DNA of 36,088 nt, from assembly GCA_036897625.1 (NCBI GenBank), contig JAYMTA010000176.1, forward strand, positions 1-36,088, read 5' to 3'. Positions 1 through 11,490 of this stretch are shown here, piece after piece. The notes under the pieces are model-generated. The model did no database searches. It had not been told where the DNA came from and was given only the letters and a program-made list of their open reading frames with translations. The number at the start of each line of letters is the position of its first letter. Position 1 is the first letter of the stretch. Origin of the DNA: Pelargonium cotyledonis (Eukaryota > Streptophyta > Magnoliopsida > Geraniales > Geraniaceae). The position numbers and the translations under genes were made by a program.

Positions 1-121
1 GGAGATTATATTTATAGAAGCGGCTAGAACTAGAAGGCTATGTTTATCATGAGCCTCTTTCACACACTTATTTTGATATTTGTTAACCAACTATACAATA
101 ACAGAAAGAGCTTTAGAAACT

Positions 122-1521
122 TAGGCTGCGTTTGGATTAGAATTTTGATGGGAATAGGAATGATTCCCATTCCAATTCCCATTCCTATGAAATGTTGTTT
201 GGATCAATTACAATGTGGGAATGAGAATTTTTTTTTTTTCAATTGTTATTATTTAGTTAACAAAAATAACAAATTGTAAAAATGAAATTGATCAAATTAT
301 TGTCACTTGTACAAATATCTAAATAATTATACAAAAAAATGTTACTTGTAAAATTGATAAGCGCTACAATTTTTTAAAATACAAAAAATTACTACCAAAA
401 TTTGAATCTTCACAACTGATTTAATAGATTGAATTCAAATTAATGTTTATAACTTCGAATTTGAAAACATAAATTCATATCCGATGCAAATTTTGAATCG
501 TCATAACTGATTTTGAATGTATATATGTGTGTGTGTATATATATGTATATGTTAATTAAATTCAAAAATAAATTCTATCAAATATGAACTTTTTTCAGAT
601 TGAATTGAAATTTATGTTCATAATTGTGAATTCAAAAACATAAATTCAAATTCGATGCGAAATTCGATTTGTCACAACTGATTTTGAATGTATATATATA
701 TTTGTCTGTGTCTGTGTCTGTGTGTCTATATATATATGTGTTAGTTAAAATCAATTTTATCTAATCCAAACTTCTTTTGGATCAGATTCAAATTTATGTT
801 TGTAAATTTGAATTTGAAACATAAAATCAAATTCAGTATGAAATTTAAATCAATACAACTGATTTTGGATGTACATGTGTGTGTATGTTAATTGAATTCC
901 TAATTGAATTTAAAATTCAATTTTATCTAATTCAAACTTCTTTCGAATCGAATTCGAATTGTAAATCCGAATTCGAAAACATAAACTCTGATTCAAAATT
1001 TGAATCGTCAACACTGATTTTGAATGTACATATTTGTGTGTATATATATACATATATTTGTATAAATATATGTGTGTATGTGTGTTTTGTAAATTTGTAT
1101 CCGATCCAAAATTCGAATACGAAACAGTTTTCAAATTTTTGTTTTTTGTTTTAATTTTTTTCAATTGTTCCAGAATTTTTGGTTATAAATATGCATTATT
1201 TAAAAAAATTATAATTATAATACTGTTTCTCCCGGAAAGTTACATGAGACAAAAAAAAATAATGTCAATCAGACATCCGAGCATAAAGATATGAATTTTT
1301 AAAGTTTAAATCGTAAAATAAAAATTGAAGACACGGGAATAGAAATACCATTCCATCTAACATAGGTGGAAATCAAATTACTAAAGAGAGAAGGAATGAG
1401 AATGGGAATCGGAATAAGTTTGTTCTAATCCAAACACTATCAATAAAAATCTCATTCTCATTCTCATTCCCATTGTTCATTCTCATTCCTAAACCCAAAA
1501 TGCTAATTCAAACACTACCAG
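122..1521. mobile_element. Degenerate TIR-bounded DNA-transposon-like element
   Basis: The left edge (from about 122) reads ggctgcgtttggattag and runs into ggaatgattcccattcc. The right edge (about 1483-1521) is its diverged inverse, with cattcct, then ctaattcaaacactacc. A second inverted copy of the terminus lies just inside the right edge (about 1404-1440, with gttctaatccaaacact), so the right end is doubled. Short GGAATG/CATTCC arrays sit inside both ends. No transposase reading frame is present, so it would be non-autonomous. I could not find a convincing target-site duplication, so the superfamily (hAT or PIF/Harbinger style) is left open. The GTTTGGATT-type terminus is common among plant MITE-like elements. 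The edges are approximate. Confidence 0.5.
409..1110. repeat. Four-copy degenerate tandem repeat, units of about 155-185 bp
   Basis: The phrase aactgattttgaatgtatat, or a close variant, recurs near 507, 675, 856 and 1011. Each copy is followed by a TG/TA-rich microsatellite stretch, then a run rich in aattcaaat/gaattcgaat, then an aaacataaa segment. A partial copy begins near 409. Spacing is uneven (about 169, 183 and 155 bp), mainly because the internal TA/TG runs differ in length. The array lies inside the inverted termini described for 122-1521. The short open frames here are low-complexity and are not genes. Confidence 0.6.
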
Positions 1522-1726
1522 AACTGATCATAACATTGCATTTAAACATGAGAACAAAGGTTACATATACAAAATGAAGCATGTTGTGATGCTGTTCTAT
1601 TTTAGGATTTCAGCTTCATCTCTACTTTGTACAAAGGAAAAAAAAGAAGTACAAAACCTCCCCTTGTAAAGAATCTAAATAACAATGAAGGTGATCTCAA
1701 TGAGTTTACCTAGTTCGAGCAAGCTA

Positions 1727-4700
1727 TCACTTCACAAGCTCTTTCCATATCAGGTACCTAAAGGCGAAGTTATGGGGAATCCACTCAATGCTCTTCTTTG
1801 ATTTCCCCAGTTGACGCTTTTTTATGCTCTTTCTTAGTGACTCGGGCAGTGACTGTTGGATCACTTCCATCACTCCAGCTTGACACAGACCTGCGTCCTT
1901 AGCAAACGACTCTACTGTCTTCGGTAAAAGGACTTTCTGGTCTTTGCGCACACCAAAGGTAGCACGAATATACTCATCTCTCGCGGCTTCTAGCTCTTGA
2001 AATATTCTCTTGGGGGTGTAAATTCGAACCTGCAATATAAGATTGCAACCAAGACTACGGTTATGATATATATATATATATATATATAGCACAAACCAAA
2101 AGCAAAATGCTTTCATGTCAATTGTCAAAGGTCCAGTGCAAATAGCAAAATGTTGAAATTAGTTTGTTTTTATATGCCAAATGTCAACAAGAGTACATAA
2201 TTGATTTGGACTTTCAGTGAATCATAATCTTTCATCATCCATCAAACTTTTGTCTGTTGAATATTAAGCAATGATACTAAGTTTCTGCCTAGCAGCACTT
2301 TAGAAAGGAACAGAAACAGATAATTTAAGATTATGTACCGCTGGATCAGAGTGGCTTCCTGAACAGAGCGCAAAGTGTAACAGCGGTTCTGGATGCTCGA
2401 CTGCATATGCTTGTCGTTCATCTCCACTCTTGAATTTGGACTTCGAAGAAAGCAACAACCGAAGCCACTACAAGCAGAAAATTTGTTTTATCAGAATCAC
2501 TACAAAAATTTAAGTGGATAAGAGAAACGTAAAAATAATACTCCAACCTCTGAACTAAAGAGCTTCATCGATTTAGCTTTACCTGTCCAGGGCGTGAGAT
2601 CCGACATCCAAGGATGGAACTCTGTATTGTGTCTGCACTTACTGTGACGCCTCCAATGTTATAGGCAGCCTGAAATATACAAAGGTGTTTAGAAAGGTAT
2701 AGTTCTGGTATGTATCTTCTGAGAAAGCAACAACGCCTCTTTTTACCTTCAAGAGTAAAAAGGCTCTCTTCATGCTGTTTTGTGGAATCCCGTAAGCCAA
2801 AAATGCCTATTGGAAAACAAAGAACTTATTACCAAGTCATATCAGAAACACAAAGATTAAATAAAATAAAAACTCATTGCGGAAATTATTTTCTGATCAA
2901 AATTATTACATGCATCACCAGTGCATTGTGTATGTTGATCCAGAATGCAAGCTTCTCCTCTCGATTCAATTTCTTAGGATTTACTTCTTCTAGTCGAGAT
3001 ACAAGAGACCTGCATACCCAAGTAGTTTAATGAGATATACTGACACGACAAGAATGATTAAATTTTAACGAAATCTAAACTGATTACATAACTCAATACT
3101 ATAGATGACAATGCACGAGTTACCTGAAATCTTGTAGCAATTGTTCTATATCACCCAATTTCTGACTATCTCTGTAAATCCATGCCACTTCAACCATTGT
3201 GCTATATGGTCCACTAAACTCTTTTAGGCCTTCCACGTGGAAAGGATTATCCAATCGCACATCAAAAGAAGAATTGTTCCTAAATCCTGGACTCCAAATA
3301 TCACATTGCTCTCGTGGAGAAAATCCACTAACTGATGACAAAGATGAATTGGGAGATGAGAGGCCCTGATTCATCAAAGGTGGGTCTGCAAGCTTGCAAT
3401 ATATGGCTGACATACACTTGACCATATCCTCTGCAAGTCTGTTAGGTTTCTCTGGGACATGATCAGAAATACGAGTGCCAAGATGCTCTGCCAAACTAAT
3501 TAGACTTGAAGATGTATTCTGAGCATACTGTAAATAGCAATGTAAACCATAATCAGTAGAAAATCCTCATCATTGCAATTTGTATCGCAGAGTTAAAACA
3601 GACAGCTAAAATAGCAATGATGAAACTTTAGTTACCTCCATCATGGACAAAGGCTGGGAATGACAGGCTCGAACAGCTTTAGCCGAAGACTTTTCTGTAG
3701 GAGAAGCTTTAGTAGAAAATGTTGAATGCTGTGATAGTGAGGAGTGACAGCGATGAACACCAGATTCTAGTAGCTTTTCTTCTCCTCCAACACCATTGGA
3801 TTTCTTCCATGGATCATTTAGAGACTGAGAATGTACTCGAGATGCTAAGTTCTCTCTCTTTAAAGTGACATCAGGTGTGGAAGCTTCGCAGAACCTTCCT
3901 CTTGGTGTTTCTAGAGGTGATTTTATTTGTTCATGTTTGGTGGATGGAGATACGGAAGTTGCCTGTTCATCAAATGCCTTCCGGTACAAGGATAAAAGAT
4001 ATTGTTCCAAATATACAACTTCCAACTCTAGCACAGCAATCTCCCTGACCAATTCTGTGGCTGGCTGGAGTCACATGAAATGTGTCAAAGTCAAGAAATT
4101 ATGATTGACATTAAGGCTTGTGTGACTTCTAAGTTTACTGAAGTTAAAGAAGCAAAAACAAACTAAAATGTAGTGACAAATCAATAGCAGTAACAGAAGT
4201 TGGCACTAGGAAGAATCAAAGATCATAACTTTTTGTCTCAAACAATAATTATAAGAAGTTAGCACTAGGAATAGGAAAAATCAAAGACCATTACTTTTGG
4301 TCTCAAATAAATATGTATTGTCAAGGAAAGTAACTAATCAGATTTGCATATCCCATGAAAATTGAAATATTCATCCTACCAATATTATAACTTTGTAATT
4401 AAGTTGCGAGTGTTGCCTTAGAAGATACAAAAAGAAAAGACAGGACAGTATCAGTATCAGGTTCTGCATAGTGTAAATGAAGACCTGGAACGCTACCTTG
4501 GTTATTGAGCTTTCATTTGAACTACTTGCAGGGATGGAAGATCTGTAACCCATTGCATGTTCTAAAGCGTGGCGAACCTCAAACTGACTTTGTAATTTCG
4601 TCTCCAGTTGTTGAATCTGTACATCAATTATAAAAATGTAAACAAAATAGAAAAGAAAATAACTAGACATACCCATATAGCTCAAGTTGAGTGGTAAAGC

Positions 4701-6188
4701 ACTTCTACTTTTAGAAATAGGAGGATCAAATGGGGTAGGTTAAACCTTAAATCATGCATATTAAAGTTTAAAAGTTGCATTCATTACCTCTTGCTTCAAG
4801 GAAGTATGAACTTCAGCATTAGGGGATTGCTTTTGCCGGGTTCTGACACAGCCCTTCAAATGCTCCATGCCCTAGTACCCCCAATGAACTCTATAAAGTC
4901 AGAAGCTTGGAAAAATTGTGCTGAAACTAGTTTGGTATAGACACAAAATCCTACCGACACTAGTCTTTAATCCCAATTTCAAAATTTCTTAATACGATTC
5001 ATTCGTGTCATTCAATTCGTATGGCATTGAATTATATTTCTAGCTTCCTTTACCATTTATTAAAGCGTCCAACTTTTCTAAAATAATACAATGATAATCA
5101 AGGGCATAAAGAAAAGAAGATTCAGAATCTGGAAAACAACAAAGAGAAGAATAGAACATTATTGTACTCATCAAGGGTGGCATTATGCTAAGGTCTTTAT
5201 TTGTGATTCACAAAGACAGGCAGTACCAAACAATAAGAAAAATACACCATAAGGCAGCAAATTCCTTTTCCCTGTAAAGCAGTACTTTTAAATTTTATAA
5301 GCAAAAGACTGAGGAGTTTACTTACCAGCTTTATACGGTGTGATGCTTCAAGGGAACCACCTAAGCTATCTTCATCGACTTTTTTCTTATCAGGAAAGCT
5401 GCCATAAATAAGAGCAAGCATAATGAAATCAGTGGGTGTAGATGCAAGAAAACGTTATTTGCCATGGAATTCTAAGCCACTTCAAGAATAATATGCCAAG
5501 AGCCATGTATGAACCCAAATCACAGATATATCTTGTTACTAAGAAGAGCAAAGGAGGAGGAACAAAGGAAGAAATACAGTTATTAGACATTTGAGTTACC
5601 TTGGTCCAAACTTATTATCAATTTCCCAAAACCAATCTCAAAATGGTATTCGACTGGAAAAGCTTTTGCCACCCATTTTTCTTAAGCATTATTAGAATAA
5701 CATAAAAATAAAAAGGAAGTGAATTTGGAAAAAGATGAAACAATTAAGAAATATGCAACATATCAGCAGAGAAATCATAATATTTTATTCCTAAAAACCT
5801 TCATTTTGACTGAATTGAAAGAACACCAAAATCTTTACTCTTGCTTAAGATTCTGATTTCCATTTCAACCAAAAACCCTTTAGGCCTCTCCGGCTCTCCC
5901 CATTGGAGAACAATGTTTCACTGCTTCTACGCGAAATAGCTACAGAATTTGGGCTAAAATACAAGTTTTTTTCAGGGTTGGTACTTGTAAACCACAGCAT
6001 GAATAGTTGTGAAAGCTCAAGTCTCTAACTTTGCCCAAAACCCAACTCAGAAGTGTTTCCAGTTCAAGCAATCCATGGAGTATCACGCCAAAAAATGAAA
6101 CAATGAGGGCCAAATAATTGCATACTAAATTGCTACTCTGGTACCTCTTTGAACGCTTGTGTCTTGAGGTGACTCTCAATCCCAACAT
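1727..6188 (-). CDS. MIP1-type leucine-zipper / DUF547 protein, 11 coding exons, 610 aa
   Basis: Coding exons in transcript order are 6188-6145, 5398-5326, 4871-4788, 4616-4497, 4064-3636, 3527-3124, 3009-2910, 2806-2747, 2669-2583, 2467-2339 and 2029-1727. All introns are GT-AG and the exons total 1833 nt, joining in frame. The start MLGLRVTSRHKRSKS followed by FPDKKKVDED is the usual basic N-terminus of this family. Residues about 40-150 form the MIP1 leucine zipper/coiled coil (MEHLKGCVRTRQKQSPNAEV; PATELVREIAVLELEVVYLE). The middle (about 165-340) is Ser-rich and poorly ordered. The C-terminal part (about 385-530) is the DUF547 domain, with AFWINIHNALVMHAFLAYG, AAYNIGG, SSILGCR and EHPEPLLHFALCSGSHSDPA. 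Family members are plant-specific; the name comes from a snapdragon MADS-interacting protein, and biochemical function is poorly known. Length is typical and no exon looks broken. The neighbours suggest no operon-like link. Confidence 0.93.
2066..2088. repeat. (TA)n microsatellite in the last MIP1/DUF547 intron
   Basis: An uninterrupted AT/TA run of about 23 bases lies inside the terminal intron (2030-2338) of the minus-strand gene. It is probably length-polymorphic and has no coding effect. Confidence 0.85.
4676..4745 (+). repeat. tRNA-like SINE head fragment inside an intron
   Basis: Inside the 171-nt intron at 4617-4787 the plus strand reads tatagctcaagttgagtgg, then taaagcacttctac, and later ggaggatcaaatggg. 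The order and spacing resemble a pol III box A (TAGCTCAAGTxxxGTGG) and a worn box B (GGATCAAAT for GGTTCGAAT), as in plant tRNA-derived SINEs. No poly-A tail or clear target duplication is seen, so this may be an eroded or chance match. Confidence 0.35.
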
Positions 6189-6975
6189 TTTACCACCTCC
6201 AGACTCCTCAAAACCCCACCTCTGAAAACCATCCCAAAACAACAGTAGTCTCAGTGAAACATGTAGATCATTAGAAAAGAAGAGGAGAAAAAGAAAAATT
6301 ACCTTCACACTCTAGAACAGGGCAAGCCAGTAGCCAGAGACAGATGTTTTTGTTTTACCCGAGAGCCGAACTTTGCCCCCACCGGACCAAAATGATCAAA
6401 TGGGTTCCTGTATGCCACCACTTGAGGCTCCAAGACTTTCACTTGTCTTCCTGCATTTTAGCAAAGCTCAGAGCTTCTAAGAAGTATACACATTCCACAC
6501 GGCTGTTATAGTATCATTCACTGAACAAATTTACACAAAACCCACTGAGAAAAGAAGAAACATTTGGCTTTTGAACAGCGAGGAAAGCTCAAGGCTTCTC
6601 CATGAAGAGACTTTGTTTTACAAAAATGATAGCTTTTGGTAATGCAGGAGGGTTTGCTTTGCATTAAAAGAAGGAACCCAGCTCGTGGGGTAGGCTTTAA
6701 TGGAAGAAGAAGAAAATTGACATGGAAATGGACTCTCCCATCTCTCACTCGTGGTCTTGGCCAGCAGTTATGGTAGACCTCAAAATGTCAAAGCAGACAA
6801 ATTTTACTCCACCAGACATGAAAAAGGGACAAATGAAACAAGAGAAAGATAAATAGGCAGAGGCCAAAATATTATATTAGTTCTTAAATCACAATCCAAA
6901 TCTCACATTCTCTTCTCTTGTTGGGAAGCAAGTGGGAGTTGGTGACCGTCTCTCCACTCCACCCTTCGTCTCTCT
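6145..6975 (-). other. 5' leader of the MIP1/DUF547 gene, with one leader intron
   Basis: The first coding exon begins at an AG acceptor (exon edge 6221, ttttcag just upstream). An 81-nt intron (6222-6302) separates it from an upstream leader exon whose donor reads AAG|GTAATT at 6303/6302. The leader then extends to the GA-rich stretch near 6975. Read on the minus strand it would contain a start-stop ATGTGA at 6908-6903 and a 76-codon open frame at 6748-6518 that resembles no known protein. The transcription start and any further leader intron are inferred, not shown. Confidence 0.5.
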
Positions 6976-7004
6976 CTCACTGCTTCACTATACATAGCAT
7001 CCTA

Positions 7005-7014
7005 CTCTATATAC
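7005..7014 (-). promoter_or_regulatory. TATA-like box for the MIP1/DUF547 gene
   Basis: The minus strand reads CTGTATATAGAG here. About 30 bases downstream comes a GA-rich run (gtgagagagagacgaag on the minus strand), a composition common in plant leaders. Position and composition fit a core promoter for the minus-strand gene; no other evidence is available. Confidence 0.45.
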
Positions 7015-7019
7015 AGTGT

Positions 7020-10000
7020 AGTGTATTTGTATGTAATACGTATAAGATACGCTTGATTAAGGCAAAAAAGATGGCAACTTTGATTAAATTGTAGCTAATT
7101 AGACACTAACAAGATACAAGAAAATGGATTTGATTGTGGTGACCCCATAACACAGTTAAAACAGAAGAAAAGCAAGAACTTATCACCTCAAAAGAAACGA
7201 AAGGCAAAAAGTAGACGTTGGATGCTCAAAAGGAAACGAGGTTTTGTGAGGTTTCTCTTTGTCTAAACCTCTTTTGGGCAAATTAGGAGATGCCCACATT
7301 GTCCTTCAGCTCCTAGCTGAATAAGGTTTGTCACAGAATCATCCCATAAAAATACGGGTCCTATGGGTCTTGACCTTTTCCAAGATAACAATAAAATAAA
7401 AGGCAAAAGAAAAAGGAAAGAAAAGGTGGGACTCTCTGACTGTGGGTGTGGTTGGCTCGCTGGCTAACCAGAGTCCAAGGCCAGGTCTCTCTTTGTCGTT
7501 TCACTGACTCGCTGAACCAAAGAAAAATAATAAAAAAGCTTCCTTTGCTGCAGCTACGCAACAGTAGATACAGTTTTTTTATTGACAACTTTTCATTTTT
7601 TATCCATCTTTTTTATATCAAACCTTTTACATTGAGATTGCAGAAGAAAAAAAAAAACTTGCTCTATCCACAACATTGCTTGCTTGACAGAATCCAAGAT
7701 TAGTGATTATGTAAAAAAAAAAAAAAAAATGAGCAACAGCACAGCAGCAGAACAGAAGGGCATTGAAGAACTTTGTTTTCATGTGGAATGTGAATGATTT
7801 GGTTCAAGAACTGAAAATGCTAATTGGATTTTCTTGCTACAGTCAAAATGTGTGTAGAAGACATAACACAAGACAATGGTTGGGATGGATTTTTTTGTAT
7901 TCATCTGATAATTTAAGCTCCAAAGAACATAAGCTGAAATTTTCTAGTCCCAATAAATAAACAAATGAAACTTCTATTTTATCTTATTATCAACATTTTT
8001 GTGTAGATGGGATGGTGACAAAATTTGTAAGGTGACCAAGGAGGAAGTTGGTAAAATATTTGATGTTGGAGTGCTAATAAGCATCAATTTTCAAGTGAAA
8101 CTTGACAGACATGCTTCATGGATCTATGAGACTACCAAGTTGTATTAATTACATTCTTTTAATTTGTGCTTCACAATAAATAACATCCTCTACTGAGATA
8201 GTGTCTTTAAAAACCATAAAAAAAGTTGTATTGTTCATGATACCCTAACATGTTTATAATCTCAAATGGACATTGAAATAAGGTTTTGCAGGTTGGAGAT
8301 GGCTAATTCGAGGAAGGGTTGAAAAAAATGAGCACCAAAGACTAATTAATCTCTAACATATTTGAAGAGTACCCATAATGAAACTAGATTAATAGAAGAA
8401 GACAAAAAGGAAATGGATATGGACAATATTAGGAGATCTAATCAAACGAAGCTCGAAAGATTCCAAAACCAGATTCGAATATGAAGTCTATTTGCTCATG
8501 TTTTTGTAGCATCAATGCATTTTTGTTTTTTGTTTTTTGTTTTGGTGCATGTATTGACACATTACCACCTTAGTTACTAAACTAAGTACATTTTCAAGAA
8601 ACATGATTTTTTTTTCTTGGCTTCAGGAAGCTTTGACTCATAGACTTTCCTAGATTTCATGAATGTTAAACCAAATTGCAACTTGGAAAGATTCAAACAA
8701 GGTGTTCATGAACATTTGAATTTTGTTCATCACATATAATGATATACATTATATGGTCCCAAAACTGACTCATTGTGAAGGGAATGGCAAGGCCACAAAA
8801 TTCAGAAAAAAGGTGTCTGATAGCATAGGCATGCTAGAGGAGAGAGAGATGGACATTTGTGTTGTGGTTGTGGGTTTGAGGAAGTGGTGATGGTGGGATT
8901 CATATTGAGGAAAAATTAAAGAATGTGATATATAGATTGATATTGTATAGTAGTGTTTTGGTGTAGAATCCCATAATAAAGTGAACTTTCCAAAAACATT
9001 TGGACAAGCAAGTCAATGCCAATCATGTCCAGCAAAAGGCATCTCCTTCCCTTCCCATTCCATGTTCCATTGTCCCCACCATTCCACTTAATTTTCTCTT
9101 CTCTCAACACACAAATATACTAACAAATTAGATGGTTAAAATGGGTGGTTCAAAATCCAATAGGTAAATGTTTAGGATTTAGAACTTAGATGCACCCCTT
9201 CTTATAGGATTGTAAGCAGTCCATATGTGTTCTATGATGGCTAAAATCTTGAGATTTACATAGGTATATGGTTGAGGCGTGTGACTTTCAAACAGTTATT
9301 AACTTGGCCTATTGAGTAGGGTATCGGTTTAATTGCTCCAACCAATTAACTATTTGATAATATGGCTAAAATTTATGTTTAAGATTAATCAATTTCATAA
9401 AATAAAAATCAATCTAATTTTTACACAAGTGGCGATCAATTATTTCATATACCTAGTAGTTCTTATGTTTTTTACTCAAATCACATGATAGTTAAATTCT
9501 AATACTCGTAACTCTTTCAATCTCAATAAGATTATTCTTCCAAACATTTTAGTCTAATAATGGACTTCATTACTTGTAAACAACCTTCTTTTTGGATTGA
9601 AGTGTCCTGATTATGCTTGAATTTTAAATTTTCATGAAAACTAAAAGTGAAATGTAGAATTTATTTAGGTGGTTGAATTCTATCCTCTCAAACGCGTCAT
9701 TTGTGGACGTTTGAATGTGATTTGGAGTTTCAACGTGCATTTTAACCCTAATAGGAAAGAGTTGACACTTTATGAGCGTCTACAGCCTTGCCTAACATCT
9801 TAGAAAGGTGTTGTGTCTTTGAGGTGACCCGCTAGGTGGGAGCTTGGAGGTGACAAAGTGAGGTAGGAAATTTTAGAGGTGGCTCGGTGATGCGAAAACT
9901 TTAAGTTCTCCAGTTTGGAAATAGGCTTAGATGGTGACATATCTCATTAAGAGCATTGAAAGCTTATTGTGGAGATTAAGTATATATGGGAGGTGTGGAG

Positions 10001-11110
10001 CTCTACTTGGTAAGGTGGATCATAAGTAGTGGCTCTCATTGTGATATTGTAATATTTTGTGTAGACTAACTATATATGTTCTTCTTTGGAATGAAGAAAC
10101 TGTTTTTGGTGCTTTAGGGATACTTCCTATAAGCTTTCTTCATGTCGGTGGAAAGGTTTGGGAGCAGGACGTTTGAACGAGCTATAGGCGATGACAAAGT
10201 CAGGTTGGATAGACAAGCATATTAAGATCAAGCATATTAAGATCAAACATAATAGAAAGCCGTGACGTGGACTTTGTCGTGAAACTAGAAGAGAATATCA
10301 AAACTACGAGATTTGGATTTTCTTCTCTAACAGTTTACTTATCATCTCTCTATATATATCCTTTTAAAGAAGCTCGCAGTGACCCCATTTTAATGTGGAT
10401 GCAGTATGTATACAGTATATCATTTCTATAGATTGACACCTGAGTAGTACCCCCCAAAAAATTCATATTTGGAGAATTGTTTCCTTATATGGGCTGACTT
10501 CAGATCCATTTGGACCACAAACTCAGTTTGGGCCCAACCAGCCCACACTAATGCATGTTGTTTGGGCTTGAACTGGAGCCCACTAACATGAAAAACAATG
10601 GCACAGATGACATGAATTGACGAATCCTTTTCACATCTTTTATGTTGGGAACTTACACAATTATATGATTCATTGTTTTCTATATATTTGTTTAATCAAT
10701 ACTATAAATAACGTTTGTCTTCTCTTAAAACATGAATTGACTCGAATTAATTTTTTTATACATTTAACCTAAACATGTTTTACGTGAATAAAATCTCTTT
10801 AAAGCACTTACATATTTTCTTTGTACCATTATTTAAAAAGGGATAAAAAATCCATTTAAAAAAAAAAGGATAATAAAAGCATATAGAGAAAATAAAAAGT
10901 TATAAACCATTCATGAGAATAACAAAATTTTATTATAATACGCATAAAATATTTGTATATAACACTCTAATATATTTAAGCGAGCCAATTCATTCATAAA
11001 ATTACGAATTATTATAATTTTTAAAAAAATTGAGATGAAAAAAAGAAAGGAAAAAGAAATTATAAAATAATAAATTTATTTTAGACCTACCCACCCACCC
11101 ACGCCACGTA
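7020..11110. other. Intergenic region between divergent genes; no gene seen
   Basis: About 4.1 kb separates the MIP1/DUF547 promoter from the SUVR5 leader. Open frames are short, low-complexity and without splice-consistent partners. A 17-base poly-A run is at about 7712. The stretch at about 9650-10380 is less AT-rich, packed with stops, and reads like a decayed transposon; it contains a perfect tandem pair of the 15-mer agcatattaagatca near 10217-10247. The part from about 10680 to 11080 is very AT-rich. No RNA gene was recognised. Confidence 0.6.
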
Positions 11111-11117
11111 AGCAAAG

Positions 11118-11135
11118 AATAGCCCAGCCCAAATC
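11118..11135 (+). promoter_or_regulatory. Possible site II (TGGGC) elements upstream of SUVR5
   Basis: The sequence tagcccagcccaaatc contains two close AGCCCA/GCCCA motifs, the inverse of TGGGC(T/C). These site II elements are bound by TCP-type factors and are common in promoters of plant housekeeping genes. They lie 100-150 bases upstream of the pyrimidine-rich leader. A second TGGGCC/TGGGCT-rich stretch is at about 10525-10580. Assigning them to SUVR5 is an inference from position. Confidence 0.35.
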
Positions 11136-11490
11136 GATCATCACCAATTTACAGTCCCATCCCATCCCCTAAAAAACCAGTCTCTAGTCTCTACCATTAC
11201 AGCTTCTTCGCACCCCAAAAATAAAATAAAAAACCAATTTTTACATAACAAAGTACCATACATACTACCATTGCTAGGTCGTGGCAGTGAGTGACCAGAC
11301 CCATTTCTCCATTACCTTTTTCCTCTCAGATTTGGCCACATCTCACCTCCTCTTAACCATATCATACCATACCCAAAAAAAAAAAAACCATAACCAAAGC
11401 AACAAAATCAAAAATTGCACTAGACGGGGCATAAAAAAAATTCCCACAACACAAAGCCCCCATTGCCCCCTAAGCCACAGCCACACCACC

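Noticed and set aside
2464..2500. Two CACTACAA sequences (ccactacaagcag and tcactacaaaaat) resembling CACTA transposon termini
   Set aside because: The first straddles the splice acceptor and first codon of a MIP1/DUF547 exon read on the other strand, and neither is followed by subterminal repeats or paired with an inverse end.
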